Of a stretch of 64,000 nucleotides of DNA, positions 10,993 to 23,740 are shown in pieces. The notes below the pieces were generated by a model, which was given only the letters and a program-made list of their open reading frames with translations, ran no database searches and had not been told where the DNA came from. Origin of the DNA: Whalleya microplaca (lineage: Eukaryota > Ascomycota > Sordariomycetes > Xylariales > Xylariaceae). Within the stretch, counting starts at the first letter, position 1; each line of letters starts with the position of its first letter. The stretch lies in NCBI GenBank assembly GCA_022497155.1, contig MU385716.1, positions 930,001-994,000 of the forward strand, in the 5' to 3' direction. The translations under genes and the position numbers were made by a program.

Positions 10993-12608
10993 AGTGCTGT
11001 GTTGACAATTTAATGCTCTATCTATGACATTATCCTTTGATACTAGCATGTGTATTTGGCTTCCACAAGAGTTTGGTCCTCTTGGGAACAATGATAATCG
11101 CTTATATTGCAATTAGCATGAATTTGTAGAACTTGCAAGAGTTCAGATGATGGTTAGGTGGCGGTGCAAGTGTATAAACATACTTTACCAACATCATTCT
11201 TGGTATGACACTCAAATGGCCCCCAACGCCCAGGGGTGAACAGTCAACAGCAAAACCATTGCGGTATATCAGGCGTCATTGCTGTGCAGTAGTTACGGAG
11301 TCGTTTTTGCTATCAAAATCAACAAAAGAGTCTCAGATATTTGCATATGGGTGCACATCTGAAAACAAAAAACGACTCCAATGTACCAAAGGGACAATGC
11401 ATTTTCACCTCCCATCATACCCCCACGAGTCCAACCCTCCATGAAGCTTAGCCGCAGCCTCACATCCCGCCTCCTCGAGCCCGGATCCTACTTCCTAACT
11501 ATTTTACTTTTTTGTCACCATCAGTGGAATACTTAGCTTAGGAGTTCGATAAAATAGCCGCCTAAGGTCAGCTTGAGCTTGTGTATGTTGGGTGGCTGAG
11601 GGATAAGTCGTAAGACACAAAGTAAATACCTTATAAACCAGCACTATCACTGCCTAGAATCTGCGCCTCGTTCATCCATGGATCCTATATAAATAAAAAT
11701 GTTGTATGTTACTTTGAACACAGCTACAAGCTACTAAAATTAGAGCCTTCAACCATGTCGTCAACATCTCACGCCCCCTATCCGTTTGGGATGATGCTGT
11801 AGTAGATCCTACGGACCGTGTAGGTTCATAATGGCGCTGCCAAAATTCCTACGTATTACTACTTCCTTGGCACATGAGAACAAACTGAACTAACCTGCTG
11901 TGCGCCTAAGGTTCTAACTTGATTTCATATGAGATCGTAATGGCACTCGCCGAGAATCATTGTGTGGCAATTATCTAGCAGTAGGCGATAGAGAACAACT
12001 CTTCAGTAGTCATTCAGACATATAGTGTAGATAGTAATAGTTTCATCAACTCTTTATCCTAGTCGTTTTACTATTGAGAAGTGAATAGAGGGACAACTAT
12101 TCTCTCGCTAGTTGTTTATAAACTCTTGGGGTGGTCTCGTACTACAACCATCATGCATTGCTGCATTGGCTGGTCGACCAAATTGACATTATGTCTCAAT
12201 GTGGTAGGTGTATGTGCAGACCCAAGACGCTGGCATCCATCCAATATACCCAGATTCTTGAACAATACCAGCACTGAGCAACTGTCCTCAACCAGTTTTG
12301 GGACAGCCACAACTCCAACCCTTTCGTCGTCAATAGCAGGCTCTAGTAATAGGGCAAACACCGTAACATCGAAGATGACTGGGGCGTTAAAATCAGCATT
12401 GTACCGATCTTGACAGGAGACATCTTCATGTCTGCAGTAGCGTTGGCGCTTGATACGTTTAAGCCCGATTTGACGGGGGAGCTCGCAAAGATGAGTGCTG
12501 CTCATATGACCAAAACTGCTAGTTCAGTACCAACCGGCTCCTGAATGAAACGGCCATGCAAGATGCAGGGTGTGATTTGAGGGTATACTGTTCGATGAGA
12601 GTCAATAG
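10993..12608. other. Intergenic region, no supported gene
   Basis: About 1.6 kb upstream of the ankyrin gene. The interval 12200-12410 encodes a Ser/Thr-rich stretch (around NNTSTEQLSSTSFG) in one frame that could be a further remnant of the decayed secreted-protein gene that follows, but stops interrupt it. Nothing else recognisable. Confidence 0.5.
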
Positions 12609-13829
12609 ACTTGGAGTCCTTTCGCTGGCCAAGTTGCGCAACCTCCAGGCAATAGAAAGCGCAAAAATGAAGGGGCAGCTTGCCCTCTTCCAAAGTCTAG
12701 CTCGTCAATCAAACCATCATCGTCGACAAGTCCATCATTGGCACGACCAATATCCGCCATTCCATCAGGCACAGCACCCACCACATCTTCAACTTCGGCA
12801 GTCTCGTGAGTAACACCTAGAATCATACAATTTCCTTCATCACGTCCCGCAGGTGCCCTGTATATTGTTCTGTTGATCCATACTCTTGCAATATGTCCCA
12901 CAAGTCAGAGTACCTAAGTATCGAAATATATACTGACTCAGGATGCTCCAGTGGCTCAAGATCTACAGCAAGCTCGACTACCGAGTGCCCTATTTACTGT
13001 AAACCTTTGATTTTGCGAGTAGGAAATATAAAGCACTGCAATTACACAGAATACCAATCATACAGCTTGAATTTCGACTTGTTTGGGGGCGGCTGCCCTA
13101 AGACCTCTCCTAGTCCATCGGCCGACCTCATAACTGAGACGTCTGCTCTAGCGACAACCATCTTCGAGCCATTCACCACTACTCAGCCAGACGATGTAGT
13201 CAAGCACTACACATCCATGTCTAACTTGATATCGGGGTTACTGGTGTGTCGGCCTGCATCGGTCCGACCATCTCAACGCATTTACCCTATGCAACAGAGA
13301 CGTCCAACGCACATATCCGCGCGTACGCGACCGAAGATAACTTCTACCCCATGACCGATGTGTGCGATGGTGCTGGACACGAGGCTGGGATGTATGTACT
13401 GGATTCTAGGATATTACGGCGACACGATCAAAGTCGGTAGCAAAGTGCTACCGTATGATGCCGAGTTTGAGTTCCTAAGCGAGATGCTTGAGAAGCGCCA
13501 TAGGCCTGCTCCAGGTAGCTTAGGCCTAGATCCCTTAAGATATTAGGCCTACGATATGAAGATCAAGGCTGGCGACACGCAGTGGACAACCAATGATGAG
13601 GATCAGGCCAAGGTCAAGTTGCCACGGTGCGAGGTTGGTGATTGGGATACTCATGAGACTTGGGATCCGGGACAAATCATCAATGAGATCATGAGCGGAA
13701 AGACCCAAATACCTGTAAGTCTTCCACTACATGTAAGAAGTAGATAAACAACGTTGGGCTGATCCTCACCAATCATAGACTCCGGATATGGACTGTAGCT
13801 GGAAATGTTAATATGCGTCACGTTGCACT
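12609..13829 (+). pseudogene. Decayed gene for a Cys- and Ser/Thr-rich secreted protein
   Basis: Not assigned to a family. In frame, 12609-12809 gives a Ser/Thr/Pro linker (KSSSSIKPSSSTSPS). A GTGAGT..CGCAG intron then leads to a Cys-rich segment (CPVYCSVDPYSC, TTECPIYC) that stays open to about 13220. The sense then moves to another frame (LDIGVTGVSACIGPTIST, YATEDNFYPMTDVCDGAGHEAGMY), and near 13395-13415 back again (GYYGDTIKVGSKVLPYDAEF). A TAG stands in frame at 13544-13546. After it, DTQWTTNDEDQAKV and CEVGDWDTHETWDPGQ run to a GTAAGT..CATAG intron and a last exon encoding TPDMDCSWKC and a stop at about 13828. Good splice signals with two frame changes and one stop suggest a recently decayed gene; the 5' end is not located. 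Confidence 0.45.
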
Positions 13830-14453
13830 ATGATGATGTCCGGGGCAGATGTTTGGATGATGTGTTTGTTTATTAGGTACTTAAATCGATGAATAATGGG
13901 AGCTAGCGTGAGTCGACTGACTTAGCTGTGGGCGTGTTAGTTGTCCAATACCCATTAGACTTTCTGGACAATGAGTGAGAGCCAATGCTGAAATTATGCC
14001 ATCGTGTGATATGTAGGTACATACATGCCAACATTGGATGTCTCTGATCACAGATTATCTTCATTGGGCATTATTCCACGCACTTATTCCAGGAATTTGA
14101 TGTATTCGGCTAGAAGGCGTGAAGAAGTCCAAGCTGGTGTAGGATAATGTGTAAAATAAACTGATTGATTGCAAGTCGTGGCTTCACTCAAGTCGGTACA
14201 TCCTAAGCTGCTGGGTCTTATCCCTAAGGTTGCGGTTAGGTGCTGTTAATATGCAGAAGAGTCCCACAACATATATGTATGATGATACGGGAGTTAAGAC
14301 ACCGCTTTTGATCTGTTCGTCTGCTAGGTAATGTTAATCCTTAAAACTTGTATTTAGACCCGTTCGAAGGAAGAACACAATAAATCTCAGCAGACCTGAA
14401 TTCATACCCATAAAGCTCCGTAGTTGCATGACTTGTTGAGAGCTGGTACGAAT
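13830..14453. other. Intergenic region
   Basis: About 620 bases upstream of the nucleoside hydrolase, presumably its promoter. I see no open frame, repeat or named regulatory site. Confidence 0.5.
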
Positions 14454-15936
14454 ATGCCCGAACCAATCCCACTTTGGTTGGATTGCGATCCAGGCCACGA
14501 TGTGAGTTCACCCTTTGCAGGTTTACCGACCAATCAATAGATCCCTCGAATACAACCTCATTTCTTTTTGTCTTAATCGGTGGTCAATCACTACTACGCC
14601 GCATCCGTCTTAGCGAGACGCTCCGACCGGTGCCCCAGGCCATGTGTTGGGGCATTCTGGGCTGGCGATTCCGCATGCCGTGAGCGGATTTCGGCCCAAC
14701 ACGCCCCGGCCTCAACTCTCTCGGCGCGCTACAACCACCATGATGATGAACAAGCAAGTCTAACCACACACACAATGCACAGGACACTTTCGCGATCCTG
14801 CTAGCCGCGTACCACCCGGGGTTCAAGCTCCTCGGCATCAGCACGGTCCACGGCAATGCGTCGCTGGACAAGACCACCAACAATGCGCTGTCGGTGCTCG
14901 CGGCCATCGGCAAGCACGACGACGTAGCCGTGTACCCGGGCGCGTCCCACGCGCTAAAGCGCGCCCCCATGCATGCGCCGACCGACATCCACGGGGAGTC
15001 CGGGCTCGACGGGACGGACCTGCTGCCGAAGCCGGTGCGCGCGGCCACGACCTCCGTGTCCGCCGTGGACGCTATGGCGGCAGCGCTGCGGGCCCAGGAG
15101 CCCGGCACCGCGTGGCTGGTCGCCACGGGCGGCCTGACGAACGTCGGCGCGCTGTTCCTGGCGCACCCGGACCTGGCGGCGCACATCAAGGGCCTCAGCG
15201 TCATGGGCGGCTCCGTCGGCGGCGGGTTCACGCCCGCGGTCATGGGCCGCGTGGACGATGTCGAGCGCGTGGGGAACTACACGAAGTGGGCTGAGTTCAA
15301 TGTCCTGATTGATCCCGAGGCCGCCGCGTCGCTGTTCGATAATTCCGTCTTGGCTGCCAAGACCACGCTCATCCCGCTCGATCTCACACACCTCGTGCTG
15401 GCGACGAGCGAGGTCCAGGAGCTGTTGCTGTACGGACCGGACGGTGTGAAGGAGGGGAGAGGAAAGTCGGATCTGAGGGTCATGCTTGTGGAGTTGTTAA
15501 ATTTCTTCGCGGGAACATATCGGTGAGCCTACTTTCTCTTACTGTTATAGGTGCTTTCTGGGCTTTGCTTACTAAATGGTGTGGTAGCGATGTGTTTGGG
15601 ATTGTGGAGGGTCCGCCGTTACACGATCCGCTGGCCGTGGCGGTTGCTCTCACGGGCACCGAGTACGAGATCCCCTTCTATGACTATGACCCCAAGGCTC
15701 CGGAAGGACCGAGCCGTCGGGAGCGGTTCGAGGTCAAGGTTGTTACGGAGGGGTCCTTCGAGGATGCACTGGAGAAGGGGGCACAGACTGGACGTACCAT
15801 TGTTAAGTTGCTAGAGCCCGGGAGCGAAGGCGTTCGGATACCGAGGGGCTTAGATATCAAGCTTTTCTGGAAGGTCATTGAAGAGTGCTGCCAGAAGGCT
15901 GATGACGTGAACTCGAAGATTTTGTCTAAGTCTTGA
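14454..15936 (+). CDS. URH1: Inosine-uridine preferring nucleoside hydrolase
   Basis: Hydrolyses the N-glycosidic bond of ribonucleosides, releasing base and ribose in pyrimidine/purine salvage. Three exons: 14454-14501, 14783-15522 and 15588-15936. The first intron is 281 bp (GTGAGT..CACAG), long for this window, and splits the calcium-binding motif; splicing restores DCDPGHDDTFA, the family's N-terminal Asp cluster. The second intron is 65 bp and its removal gives GTYRDVFGIVEGPPLHDPLAVA, which carries the conserved active-site His-Asp region. The middle part has VATGGLTN and GGSVGGGF, and EFNVLIDPEAA is also typical. Exon 2 is very rich in G+C compared with its flanks. The family is certain; URH1 is given by resemblance to yeast uridine nucleosidase, and substrate preference is not shown by sequence. 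Confidence 0.92.
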
Positions 15937-16199
15937 GACCTCGCGGCGACTTGTTAGAATTGGACTCGAGTAGAGAGCAAGTGATAATTCAAATAGACAT
16001 TGTCACACCTAAGCGACCTAGAGGTTTGCGACCTTCAATGATCTTGTTTGAAGCTTGTGCAGTTATATTCTAATATACTCTATAAGGATATCTCCCTATG
16101 ACCAACTGCCTAAATCCCAACATAAGGTATACAATGCGTCTAACTAATGTAAACAAGCAACCATGAACTCCAACACCCTGAATTTGCACCATCTGCACT

Positions 16200-19100
16200 T
16201 TAGTCATCCTCTGTGAGGTCAATGACCTCGACAAACTTTCGCTTACTCCCGGCTACAGGATTCGGTACCGTCGATGTTGGCCTTGAATGGGTGTAAACAG
16301 CCCTTGATCTACTTGAAGCCCCAAGCATTGAGCTCAAAGGGCTCGATGGGCACTTCGACGATTTCTGAGGGAGGCCTCGCCACGTTGAGGAGATTCGGTT
16401 ATGTTTTTGGTTACCACCGAACCTGAAAGACTTTCTTGGCGTCTCTGGATGTGGCGCGCAGAATGATGGGTTCCCGGAGACGTCCGCAAAGGGTGATCGA
16501 CTTGGTGATGACAATGCCGACCCCGCAGGTGCAGCGGCCGTTTCATGGGCCTGAAGAGACTTCATGCTCATGATGTTAACATACTGATCCCCCAGCACTA
16601 GTCGCAGCTTCTCCTGATCGAAGGCTTCAAGATTATCCTCTGCCCAGAGCTTTCGCTCTGCCCAGGCGTCGAATTCTTTGCCAGGATGTCTCGGCCGAGT
16701 TGGTTTCGGTGGTGGGTTCCGGACATAGTTACTCAAGTAGGCATTGAAGAGACTTTGGTATATTCGAGTCCAACGTGACTTCGAAGCAGAGATTTCGTGT
16801 TGCTCAAGTTTCGTTAGAAGCCCTTGGAGGAGTGGTATCCACAATGCATCGAACTCTTCTCCCTTGATATGTGCCGCTTCATTGCAGATTTTGTCGGTAA
16901 GCAACACCAATTGTCTCTCAAGATTGAAACTGATGAGAGAAGATATGAACCTTAGCATTGATGCGTATGTGACGTAGTTGGAGATGGGGGCACCTGTCTT
17001 GATATTCGATAGAAAAGGCCCTGACGTTGCTTGTGAGGAAGAAGGTACGTCAAGCCCACTGAGCGAACCTAAATCAATGTTCCGCAGTGCTGCCTGTGCG
17101 ACATTCTTATAGATAGGCATTGCTTTCCCTTCTGTAATCTGTTTGAACTTCATGCTCTGTTGTAACGCCTTGAGGAATCCCAGTACGAACGCTGTAGAAC
17201 CACTGCGTTTTTCTATGATGGGCAACACCCTAAGTTGGATAAGCAAGGTGTTGAATAACTTGAAGGTACCGAAGGGAATACTCACTCCGTTTTTAAGTAA
17301 CTAAAGTTTTGATGATAGAATGCAATCTCGAAAATTGCCCGACCGTCTTCCTCATAGAGCGGTCTGGATTCCCAAGCCTTCAGAGCCTCATCAACTGCTT
17401 GTGACACAACTTCTTGCAGCTCTGTAGTCGTTTCTATGGCCCCATTGACGATTGAGATAGCCTCGTAAAATTGGCGGAGCGTAGTTTGCGACTTCAAAGC
17501 ACGTATGAGCCTAAACTACATTAGCGAGTGCCCTGATAGCTAGCTCATGTAAATACTTACACCTTCTCTAGGCTTCTAGGCTGTAAAGCCGATTCGTCAA
17601 GACCTTTCCTCGCCCAAGAGAAGAACTCGACGGGAATAGGCTGTCGGCATTTGGCGAAGACCAAATCAACCATGCCAGGTTCATCGCCGGATGCAATCAG
17701 CTGCAGAAGTTCGACTATATCCTCAGGAAATACATATTTCAACCGACACGTATACCAAATATATCGGAGAAATTCGTGCAGCCGTTTGAGCGCAATTGTC
17801 TCCTTAGGAGACTTTCGACATTGGTTAAGAAGGTAGCGTGTCAATCCCTCAAAAACATCCTTGCTTACGTAGCCGTAAGAACCGACAAAACACCCAGTGA
17901 AGTAAGATACAGTCCCAGGACAAGGAACAATCACCAACGCCTGGAAGTAAAATCAGCACATCTATTCCAGCTGATACATAATTTGACAAGAGTGGTGACC
18001 TACTGATAGCCAGTACCAGTATGTACATCGAATTCTCTAAGTATTCAGTTAGAATATCTATAGTTACAATCCTACGACAAGTACATACCGATAGGTTTGT
18101 CTGGGATGGATTTTCGCCAAAAACACCATCGCCTTGCAAGATGGTATCTGTATCGATCTTTGCTGTAGAGATTATTTCGTTGCCCTCTAAGTCAAATACG
18201 GATCTCGAGCGATAGGAGATGTCAGTTGCATCCTCCAGTATGAAACGCCTACTAGCGTTCTTAAGCATATTATTAGGATCATTATAAGGGCGGCCTGTAT
18301 GATAGCCACCGAACTCTGCTCTCCTCTCTATCGTAGTCAAGAAAAAATCGAAGCCAAGGTCAGCACAGATCTCTCGAAGAATCTTGACACGGAGACGATC
18401 GGTAACTTCAAGCCCTCCATATGACATTTGTGCCATCGGGTACCTATGGTCTAACACATAATGGAGTGGAGATGCGCGTCTGATGCCATCCCTAACTTCT
18501 AGTATCCATGACCTAAGGACTTCGTAAAGTTTCCGAGGACCCTCAACGAGGAGGCTCTTAGTCGTTGGCCGTTTAGCAGATGGATCCGCCTTCAGATTGT
18601 AGGTGAGAGCCCATCGATAACCATACTTGATGGGCAACACCTCGTGAGAGACGTTTGAATACCTAGATCAACAAAATGTCAACTCGGCATCTTCAATTCA
18701 ATCACTTATATTTAGCATACCAAAACGCGCAAGACATACTACATTCTGATGTCGCCAATGTTGTCGTAGCATCCCAGTGCGTCGTAACGATATCCCCGCC
18801 TTTGTGAGGTGATGGAAGATCAATGACGAGTGTTCCAAATGCACCCGGGTCCTTCCCAGTGCTATATTGAGAAGTCAATACGGTCCCAATTTAACAGTAT
18901 CATAATGCTCACTCTATATGGGTTTTGCGTGTGGGATCCGCCTTGACCAGAAGCATCCCATGCAATTCTGCAGAAATGCGGCAAGTAATACCCAGCTCGT
19001 TCGCTACATGAACCAGAACATTGTCCAAGCAAGTTTGCCATACCGCACCTCTGATATCGAATTGGCCGGGATTAAGCTGCCAGTGATTCCGCGCCGTTGC

Positions 19101-19373
19101 ATCGGCAGTACTTTCGCTTCCGGTGCCACTACCAGCAGCTTGTTGTGATTTGGCAATAAGTTGCTTTGCCTGGGCATTAGAAAGAGGGACCTTTATCCGG
19201 CCAATACCGTGGACGAAGAGATCGGGATCACAAGGCACGATGGGGCCAAATGATGCAAAGCTGCCATCTCTCACCGAGCAGGAATCAAGAGCGTCTAGCA
19301 GTAGTGACTTTAAGGGGTCATTGGCTTCGGAATCGTTAAGACGTCTGACTCGACGGGCATGGTTGACGGGCAT
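16200..19373 (-). CDS. 2OG-Fe(II) oxygenase (prolyl 4-hydroxylase-like) with long helical C-terminal region
   Basis: Six exons: 18913-19373, 18721-18861, 18089-18662, 17561-17940, 17286-17510 and 16200-17229; 936 residues. All phases agree. The iron site is only visible after splicing: intron 18862-18912 joins to give THIDTGKDPGAFGTLVIDLP (H152, D154) and intron 18663-18720 joins to give FWYSNVSHEVLP (H207), with R217 in GYRW as the 2-oxoglutarate ligand. This is the arrangement of a common fungal P4H-like family. After about residue 230 comes an uncharacterised region shared with the next gene (for example SPLHYVLDHRYPMAQ), ending in a basic, Ser-rich tail with KRKF. Substrate and role are unknown. 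Convergent with the nucleoside hydrolase. Confidence 0.85.
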
Positions 19374-20806
19374 GATAATCTAGCCAAACAGAGACCCGCA
19401 TGAGCGAGTCTGCAGACTTATTAAGACGAGATCAGGGGATTCCACTTCTGGTACCCAGGCTCTGTCTGTCACCGAGCATCTAACCAAGACACTGGCAAGT
19501 CAAGATGTTATAAAGATCAAACGGAGATATTTCAGTCAGGAAAAGAAGATTTAATTGTGGCTGTACATATTGAAAGCGTCGACCACTTTGATACGTCATG
19601 TTGCGACTTACAAAGTAGAAACATGCGTCTATCAAACGCGCGACTGTAATTCGTGGGACCGCGTCTCGCGTTCGCGCTATGGCCACTTCTCAACACTTAT
19701 CTTTAATTGCCTACTGCTACAGTTTAGTCATAAATCAAATATGCTAACTCAAATGCCGTTTTTCTATGTATTTTTTCTTATATGACTTGTTCATATACTG
19801 ACTTTTTTAAGTAATCCATAAGCTTTGTTAAGTGCGTGCCTGTTACGCCATATAGCTGCATTTAATCACCAAGTGGCTTTTTACTTACAACTAAGTTCAG
19901 TGGCAGAAGTGGGTAGCACTTCCATGCCCTGATTATTTGTACCTTGCATAACTCACTAACTGTTAAGGCTGTTCTATCGTTCTATGATCATCAATATGTG
20001 ACTAGTCGCAATTCCGACTCACTTGTCCACTGTGTATATCAAAATTGACTTGAGTCCCATGTCACTTTACTCCAAAGATCGCTCTATCCCTCACCAAGCT
20101 GCCAAGCTGAACAGGAACCGAGCCATTACTGCGGTAATATACGTGTCAAGCTATTCGCTTATCTAAGGCTCAATACTAACACGATCTCCTCAAGTCCATC
20201 AGGGGCCTAGTGGGTTCAAGACCTATCTCACAGCAGCATCTGTCATATAAACGCCACAACCTTCACATAGTTCGCCCATATTGCATATCATGTCATGGAA
20301 GTATGACTCACTGTATCAAGTCTTGCTGGATCTGCCCACGAGGTTGCCCGGTGAGACTTCGAAGCATATGGCATTAATACCCTCAAGCTCCTTTGAGATG
20401 GTGGGCTCTCCCGTTAAGATCCTGATGAGAAAGCTCCGCTGCTCATCTCCGATCTCACTGTGAAGCGCTCAATCACCCCCTAAAGAATAAACGAATACAG
20501 CGTTATTCTAGTATCATCAATGACGAAGTCTAGAAATATGTGTCAAAATCAATATGATGAATCTACTTGTATAAGTGAAGCTAACACAACACCGTCAAGC
20601 TTTATCAAATAGCTGGCTAATTATTGAAACATTTACTTGATACTAGCTCACCCGCGCCATCCTTTATATACATGCCCTCACACCAATGCAAGCAATCTAA
20701 TCAACGAAAATGCGATGAAGTCGGTTTGCCAACCAGAACGCCACGTGCCCAGGCACCCCCATGACCTTTACTACGCCAATTCGAAATTCGCATGACAAGT
20801 GCTAAG
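19374..20806. other. Intergenic region between the two related genes
   Basis: AT-rich 1.4 kb separating the 2OG oxygenase gene from its catalytic-domain-less relative. No gene-like frame longer than about 75 codons and no obvious repeat. Confidence 0.6.
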
Positions 20807-23740
20807 CTAAGGCTCCTCACTGGGTGACGGGGAATTGGTGGGAGTGTCGTCGTCGGGGTGTTTTCGCTTTTGTCCGGCGACCGATGGCGGGCTATAGTAT
20901 CGACTAGAACCCGATCCAGAGTCCGGTCCTGAGTTCTGGGAGGTAGGTGTTAAGGCCGCCTGTTCTGACGAAGCAGGCAACGGCGCGGTGTCCGTCTGAT
21001 TGTCCATCTGAGACGATGTATCGGGTGACTGGACTGAAATTGCGGGTGTCGGAACTGTGCTGGATGAACGATCTGAAGATACATGTGCACTCGGAGATCT
21101 CGACCCAGTCGGCGGCTGTGACTGTTCGCGGTCTGGCTGAGGATCCTCGGGGACAGGATCCTCGGGGGCGCTGGCGTAGCCTGGCGAAGAGCTAGCTATT
21201 GAAATCGGCTTCTCCGGTGGCGGTGGCACCCCCATGATTCTGGAGAAGTCGCCTCCTAGCAACAGGGAAAGTTGACGTTGGTCAAATAGTCTAAGCTGTG
21301 TCCTGGCGAATTCCGCACGACGATCCCAGTTCTGCTTGGCGTTCTCGTATTTTGTAGGTATCTTGCTGACAGTCCATGTTGCTGTCTTCCCACTTTGTTG
21401 ACGACTGTAATGGCAATAACCGCGCGAGTACGCATAGTGAAGAACCTGATCTGCATGGGCTGCGATAGTGTACTCCCTAAACGTAAATCCTCCTCTGGCT
21501 TCTCCAGGACCAGTAAGAAACGTGTGTAGATCCCTGCAAAACCAACAGCCACAATGAAGCAAGTTGAGCGCAGGTTCTGGTGCTGGTGCCTCGCCAACAT
21601 ATATGTTCCAGAGACTGAAAATGACAGCTCGAAATAGATCGGAGTAGACGGGATCCTCGAACGGCTTAGACCTCTTCGCTAGTATATCTATAAGGTTGCG
21701 TGAGAAAGAAAGATAAAGGTCGAATAATTCAGCCAGATCAATTGTTTTGCTTTGCTCCGTTAGTCTCCGCATCAAATTGTCCATATCGCCTTGCATGTCG
21801 AGATCCAGCAAAATCGTACATAGGTTAGACAGTGTCTCGCTAGTGATGGGCGGAGGGGGTGGTGGGATTATGCCTCTATTGTGGTGTACGGCGTCTGCTC
21901 GCTTTTGTTGCCATCGTTGAAACCCTGGTACGCTGACAAGACGAGTAATATCGAGTCTTGTGATCAGAGATCTGACAGTCGATTTCAGGAAAGCAAATGA
22001 GTCGTTAACATCCAGTTTGTCCTGACGAGCACTGACATGAAATTGCCAAACGAATCCCATCACGAACGCGAAGTTTTCGCGTTTCTTATAAAGAAGAGGT
22101 CCGAGTCTGATCCTCGTGAGATTTTTGTCAATTAAACGTTATCAGAGACACCTACTTTCTTAAGAGCCAGTCATAATCTTGACGGTCACAAGCCATGAAA
22201 ACGAGAGTTTCTCCATCCTGTTCGTATAATGTAGATGTGTAACAATCATAGACAACCTTGTCGAGAGTGGAGAACAATACTGCAACGTCTCGAGTCAGCC
22301 TATGCTCCTCATTTCCAGTTTGCTAGAAGTTAGACGCCCTGAAAGCTCTTTCTAAAGCTAAGGATACTCGGATGCTCCAGTGCAAAACTTGCCGTTCAAC
22401 AATCAGGATGGAAGGGGTAGTGGCTCCTGAGGGTACCTACTTTCTCGTAATCCTTTTGGAGCCCTGTCATCGGTAGCGTTTAAATCCAGGGCGAACTTGT
22501 ACCGATCAATAAGAGTTCCCTGGGCTAGAACAGAACGATCAAGACTGTTGTCGTTAGTGGTAGCTTCAAACATTGACGATGGAGTACCGACACTGGACTC
22601 AACTTAACGAGTGGCAAGGTCGAATCTTGTAATTTTGCGGCTATCCATGGAAAGAATTGAGGCGACATGACGATTTCAATATTGTTGCAAACTATTTCGA
22701 ATAGACTGAGACTTTGAACTCGGATTGCTGCTTCGAGAATTTTGCCGATGGTGTATTCGGTGAACTTCCCCTGAATAGACTTTTCCACATTTTGTTGGGG
22801 GAGGAGATCTACGCATAGATCATGTAATATCTCTAAATACGTTCCATCCTTCTGCGGATCGTTGCATTTTGATGCAAAATATTCCAGCAGGCCACTCGCC
22901 GCCACAATATTAGCTGCTTCGAGTGGGGGTTTCAGCAGTAAGCTAGCCGTCGCTAACTGCGGTACCATAAGCAGAGCCTTATTAAACAAGACGTTAATAT
23001 ACATACTCCAAGCTATTAAGCTATAACCAAAACTTACCAATGACCTATAGTATTGGATGTAAGTACACTCCTATCTATGTCAGCGCGAAGGAAATAGAGC
23101 ATGCGAGAGAGCTGAGACGAACATCGGGATGGGCAGGCTCATCATAGTCGTCGTCAGAAACATTATCCTCGTCAGGCTTGTAGCCTTTGAAACAATCATC
23201 TTGGAGGATATTGTCTGGATTCAAATCAAGTATGTTTGTCTTTCGTCCACCATTGATGCCGAAAGTTACTTGTATAGTCCAGTTTATTTCGCACACATTG
23301 TCCTCCCCAGTGTCTGGTTCCGCATCGGCCTCGTCCTCGTCCTCGTCCTCATCCTCGGCCTCACTACCAGGGCATTCCTCGGCCCGATGGTCTATGGCGG
23401 CACGACGGGTTCCTATCACTTTCTTCTGCACTTGTGCTCCAAAGACATTGAACTGGTGCTTAGATTCGAGGCCTTGGAGGTACCGCAGACGGGCCAGGTC
23501 ATCTGCAGCCAAGCCATCCGACAGATCCTTCCTTTTGGAGGAGTCTTCCAAATGATAAACCCAGTAATCGCCCTGGCCCGGTTTGCCCCGAATATTTGAG
23601 ATCCATCTCTCAAGTGTGCTTTCGACGTTCTCGAGCTTCTCGGTTGACTTCCCGGCTATTGATTTTGGGAGGGTATCAATAGCCTCAGTTAAATCTTTCT
23701 TCAAGCAGATGAGCTGGTCATCTCTGCAGGGCGTTGCCAT
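20807..23740 (-). CDS. Paralogue of the 2OG-oxygenase gene lacking the catalytic domain
   Basis: Best model has seven exons: 23123-23740, 23038-23070, 22592-22977, 22441-22544, 22368-22387, 22156-22322 and 20807-22106; 875 residues. The 20-bp exon and the donors GTTCGT (23122) and GTCGGT (22591) are the weakest points, but phases agree throughout. The protein matches the region after the oxygenase domain of the gene at 16200-19373: YYRSLALLMVPQ against ALVIVP, SPVLDRSVLAQGTLIDRY against EKVLIRALKSQTTLRQFY, TLYEQDGETLVF against PLYEEDGRAIFE. It starts where that linker begins and shows no HxD..H site, and none is found upstream to 24.6 kb. An acidic DEDEDEDEAD run lies near residue 130. Function unknown; probably a non-catalytic tandem duplicate. 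Confidence 0.7.

Noticed and set aside
20200..20235. GGTTCAAG word resembling a tRNA T-arm
   Set aside because: No matching acceptor, D or anticodon stems could be formed around it.
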